Origin: Streptomyces sp. SKN60
GTDB taxonomy: Bacteria; Actinomycetota; Actinomycetes; Streptomycetales; Streptomycetaceae
Direction: 5' to 3'
DNA length: 64,000 nt
NCBI RefSeq assembly: GCF_026236535.1
Contig: NZ_JAHTMW010000006.1
Span: forward strand, 186,001-250,000
Shown: in pieces, positions 61,719 through 64,000 of the stretch
How positions within the stretch are numbered: position 1 is the stretch's first letter
How the letters are laid out: every line of letters begins with the position of its first letter
Made by a program: the position numbers and the translations under genes
Notes under the pieces: generated by a model
Database searches by the model: none
Seen by the model: only the letters and a program-made list of their open reading frames with translations
What the model was told of the DNA's origin: nothing

Positions 61719-62818
61719 GCACCAGCCCGCGCCGCCCGCGCGTCCTCCTCCTGACCAGCAGCCCGCTGGACGGGGCGGACGGGGCCGACGTGCGGCTCGC
61801 CTCGGACGTGCTCGGGGCGCTGCCGGACGTGGAGTTCACCTGGTTCGCCCAGTGGCCGCACCGGCGCGGCCGGCCGCCGCCGGCCGCGCACGGCGGGCAC
61901 GCGGTGCGGATCCTGTCCCGGGACGGTGTGCCGCACGTGCCCGAGCGGGCGCAGTCGGCGCTCGCCGGGGCGGTACAGGCGCGGCGCTGCGATCTGGTGC
62001 ACGCCTTCCTGACGATCGGCCGGACCTTCCCGGCGTTCTCGTGGCTGCGGCCGCTGCTGCTCGGGGCCCGGCCGGTGGTGCACACGGTGCCGGGCGTGAT
62101 GGACCCCCGGCTGCTCGCCCGTACCCGGCCGCTCGGCACCACGGTCGCCCTGTCGGAGTCGATGGCGCGGCGGCTGCGGGCCGCGGACTTCGGGGACGTG
62201 CGGGTGATCCCGCCGATGATCCCGCTGGAGCACTGGCCGTCGCGGCCCCGGCCCGCCGGGCTGCCGGTCGTGCTGTTCGCCGGGCACCACGACCCGGCGG
62301 GCGGCGCGGAGCTCGCCGTCGACGCGGCGGCGGAGGCGGCCCGGGCGGGCGCCGCGTTCCGGCTGGTCCTGGCGATGCGCGGGCGGCCCGGGCAGGACCT
62401 GCACGCCCTGGAGGAGGCGCTGCGCGAGCGGGCCGGGGCGGCGGGGCTCCGGGACGTCGAGGTGCGGGGCTATGTGGACGACATGCCGGGTCTGATCGCC
62501 GCGTCGCATGTGCTGCTGTTCCCGCCGGAGTCGATCGGCGGGAAGGCGGACATCCCGCTGACGGTGCTGCAGGCGCTCGCCACCGGGCGGCCGGTGATCC
62601 TCAGCGATCTGCCGCAGTTCGCCGACTTCGGCAACGCGGTGCTCCGGGCCCCGGCGGGCGACGCCCGGCGCACCGGTCAGCAGCTGGTGTGGCTGCTCGA
62701 CCAGCCGCGGTCCTGGGACGTGCTCGCGGAGCGGGGCCGGGCGGCGGTGGAGGAGCAGTTCGGCCCCGAGGGGTTCGCCGCCCACTACGCGGCGCTGTAC
62801 CGGGAACTGCTGTCGTGA
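61715..62818 (+). CDS. GT4-like glycosyltransferase
   Basis: 367 residues with a GT-B layout. The N-terminal half includes LLLTSSPLDGADGADVRLASDV and LVHAFLTIGRTFPAFSW. The second domain has VVLFAGHHDPAGGAELAVDA, VEVRGYVDDMPGLIAASHVLLFPPE and the active-site-like acidic residue before SIGGKADIPLTVLQALATG. The E-x7-E motif is imperfect, so donor type is uncertain. It overlaps the preceding GT-C gene by four bases and the following glycosidase-like gene by four (GTGA). Confidence 0.82.
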   Translation: MSTSPRRPRVLLLTSSPLDGADGADVRLASDVLGALPDVEFTWFAQWPHRRGRPPPAAHGGHAVRILSRDGVPHVPERAQSALAGAVQARRCDLVHAFLTIGRTFPAFSWLRPLLLGARPVVHTVPGVMDPRLLARTRPLGTTVALSESMARRLRAADFGDVRVIPPMIPLEHWPSRPRPAGLPVVLFAGHHDPAGGAELAVDAAAEAARAGAAFRLVLAMRGRPGQDLHALEEALRERAGAAGLRDVEVRGYVDDMPGLIAASHVLLFPPESIGGKADIPLTVLQALATGRPVILSDLPQFADFGNAVLRAPAGDARRTGQQLVWLLDQPRSWDVLAERGRAAVEEQFGPEGFAAHYAALYRELLS

Positions 62819-64000
62819 CCCGGGTGCGCGGGCCCTGGGTGCGGCGGCCCGTGCTGCTCGCTCTGGCCTCGGTGGTGGCGCTGGTCTCGCTGGTGGCGGC
62901 GGCCTTCGGCACGCTGCGCCGGGACGAACCGGCCACCGGCCCGCATCTGTTCGGGACGCTGCAGACGGCGCCGGAGCGGGCGGCCGAGGAGTACGCGCAG
63001 GGGCTGCGGATCGCGCATCTGCAGGTGGACTGGAGCCGGTTCGAGCCGGAGCGGGGGGTGTACGACGAGGGGTACGCGCGGCAGGTGCGGGAGCGGCTGC
63101 AAGCCTTCCTGGACGCGGGCATGAAGGTGGAGGCGGGGCTCGGGCTCAACCATCCGCCGGAGTGGCTGGCGAGCGCCTATCCGGAGTCGGTGTGGGTGAA
63201 CCAGTTCGGCGAGCGCAGCACGGCCGTCCCCAATGTGGTGTTCAGCGACCCGGTGCGCGGCGAGGTCACCGCGTACGTGGCACAGGTGCGGGAGCGGATC
63301 GGGCTCGACCGGGTGTGGGCGGTCCGGCTCGGGATCGACGAGAACGGCGAGTTCGCCTATCCGCGGGCGCTGTCGGACGGGCGGGACACCGGCGAGTTCT
63401 GGGCCTACGACCGGCACGCCCAGGCGGCGAGCCCGTATCCCGGCTGGCGGCCCGGGGAGCGCACGTACCGGGGTGCGCCGTTCACCGAGGACCAGGTGGC
63501 CCGCTGGTACGACTGGTATCTGAACTCCCTGGCCGACGCGGTGAACTGGGAGATCGCGCTGCTCGCCGGCCTCGGACACCACGGGCCGGTGAAGGTCCTC
63601 GTCCCGGGGGCGGGTTTCTATCCGTCGGACTACGCGGCCGCGGTCGCCGCGCATCTGGACGGCACGCGGGCGATCCGGCTGGTGGGGCGGGGCGTCGGCT
63701 TCTTCCGTACCCTCGGGCTGCTCGACCACGGCGCGCGGGTGCGGGTGGTGACCACGGCCCTGGTGGACGGCACGGGCCGGCCGGTGGACAACGGCTGCCG
63801 GGCGGGCGATCCGGGCCGGGTGGGCTCGGCCTCCGACGCGACGCTGCGGTCCTGGTCGTCGACCCGCTATGTGGTGGCGGTGGCGCGGGCCGAGGGCTTC
63901 GAGCGGATCGACGGGGAGAGCGCGGGGCAGCAGGTGGCGGCGTACGGGCCCGATGTGATGGCGCGGGCGGCCGGGCAGTTCGACTCGTGCCGGCTCGGTG
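62815..64000 (+). CDS. Membrane-anchored glycoside hydrolase-like protein (cut by window end)
   Basis: 395 codons are visible and no stop is reached. A membrane anchor (about 12-32, PVLLALASVVALVSLVAAAFG) is followed by a TIM-barrel hydrolase of the GH42/GH5 kind: LQVDWSRFEPERGVYDEGYA, GLNHPPEWLASAYPESV, and VRLGIDENGEF with candidate acid/base Glu176 or Glu179. It sits outside the membrane. Enzymes like this in exopolysaccharide operons trim or release the chain. GTG start at 62815 overlaps the preceding stop. The second catalytic acid may lie past the window end. Confidence 0.75.
   Translation, partial: MTRVRGPWVRRPVLLALASVVALVSLVAAAFGTLRRDEPATGPHLFGTLQTAPERAAEEYAQGLRIAHLQVDWSRFEPERGVYDEGYARQVRERLQAFLDAGMKVEAGLGLNHPPEWLASAYPESVWVNQFGERSTAVPNVVFSDPVRGEVTAYVAQVRERIGLDRVWAVRLGIDENGEFAYPRALSDGRDTGEFWAYDRHAQAASPYPGWRPGERTYRGAPFTEDQVARWYDWYLNSLADAVNWEIALLAGLGHHGPVKVLVPGAGFYPSDYAAAVAAHLDGTRAIRLVGRGVGFFRTLGLLDHGARVRVVTTALVDGTGRPVDNGCRAGDPGRVGSASDATLRSWSSTRYVVAVARAEGFERIDGESAGQQVAAYGPDVMARAAGQFDSCRLG

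Overview
The window is chromosomal DNA from a Streptomyces or very close relative. The signs are very high GC with GC-rich third codon positions, GTG/ATG starts behind GAGG-type ribosome-binding sites, many ATGA/GTGA 4-base gene overlaps, and families typical of the genus (DUF3040, DUF5133-like and DUF6058-like proteins, a monomeric isocitrate dehydrogenase, DhaKLM, an SfnB/DszC-like flavoenzyme and an RRHID-type leader peptide). I saw no tRNA, rRNA, CRISPR array or intact transposase.

Layout. 1-9062: a metal and oxyanion module with a truncated Tat-signal gene, a copper set (membrane protein, YcnI, CopC-CopD fusion), arsenic genes (arsC, arsR, a 21-codon arsR-like remnant, acr3) and a three-gene Pst-type transporter with a PstC-PstA fusion. 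9392-11518: a GT1 glycosyltransferase and debris of an Rhs-type toxin gene. 11847-18446: dhaKLM, a 2,4-dienoyl-CoA reductase-like gene with a clear promoter/operator, a PadR regulator and an FAD monooxygenase. 18477-23634: DUF2252, a GntR/HutC regulator with a dre-like site upstream, an amino-acid permease and an unknown protein. 23964-28041: a coupled glycerol-type operon (FGGY kinase, GlpA-like, GlpB-like). 28051-38775: mixed housekeeping genes, including a methyltransferase, hydrolase, ArsR/SRPBCC pair, NUDIX, P450, RCK-type channel-like protein, D,D-carboxypeptidase and an epimerase. 38795-42012: a probable sulfur-responsive locus (GST-like gene behind a leader peptide, Rrf2 regulator, SfnB-like enzyme). 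42191-52038: universal stress protein, a secreted CAP protein facing an ECF sigma factor fused to a zinc anti-sigma-like motif, membrane helix and CAP domain, then icd, a PAP2-like protein, a GH15 enzyme and a GT2. 52071-64000, running off the end: a long translationally coupled surface-glycan operon.

How the parts work together. The left module would handle copper and arsenic/phosphate stress. The glycerol and dihydroxyacetone genes feed triose phosphates into central metabolism. The sulfur locus couples peptide attenuation with an Fe-S-free, CymR-like Rrf2 regulator. The right-hand operon has the tools to build, flip, trim and possibly degrade an extracellular polysaccharide: GT2, two GT4s, a P-loop kinase-GT4 fusion, a flippase-nucleotidyltransferase fusion, a PIG-L deacetylase, a GT-C mannosyltransferase and an anchored glycosidase. 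This operon and the sigma-CAP fusion are the best candidates for poorly described biology. All assignments come from reading motifs and recalled family features; no database search was run.
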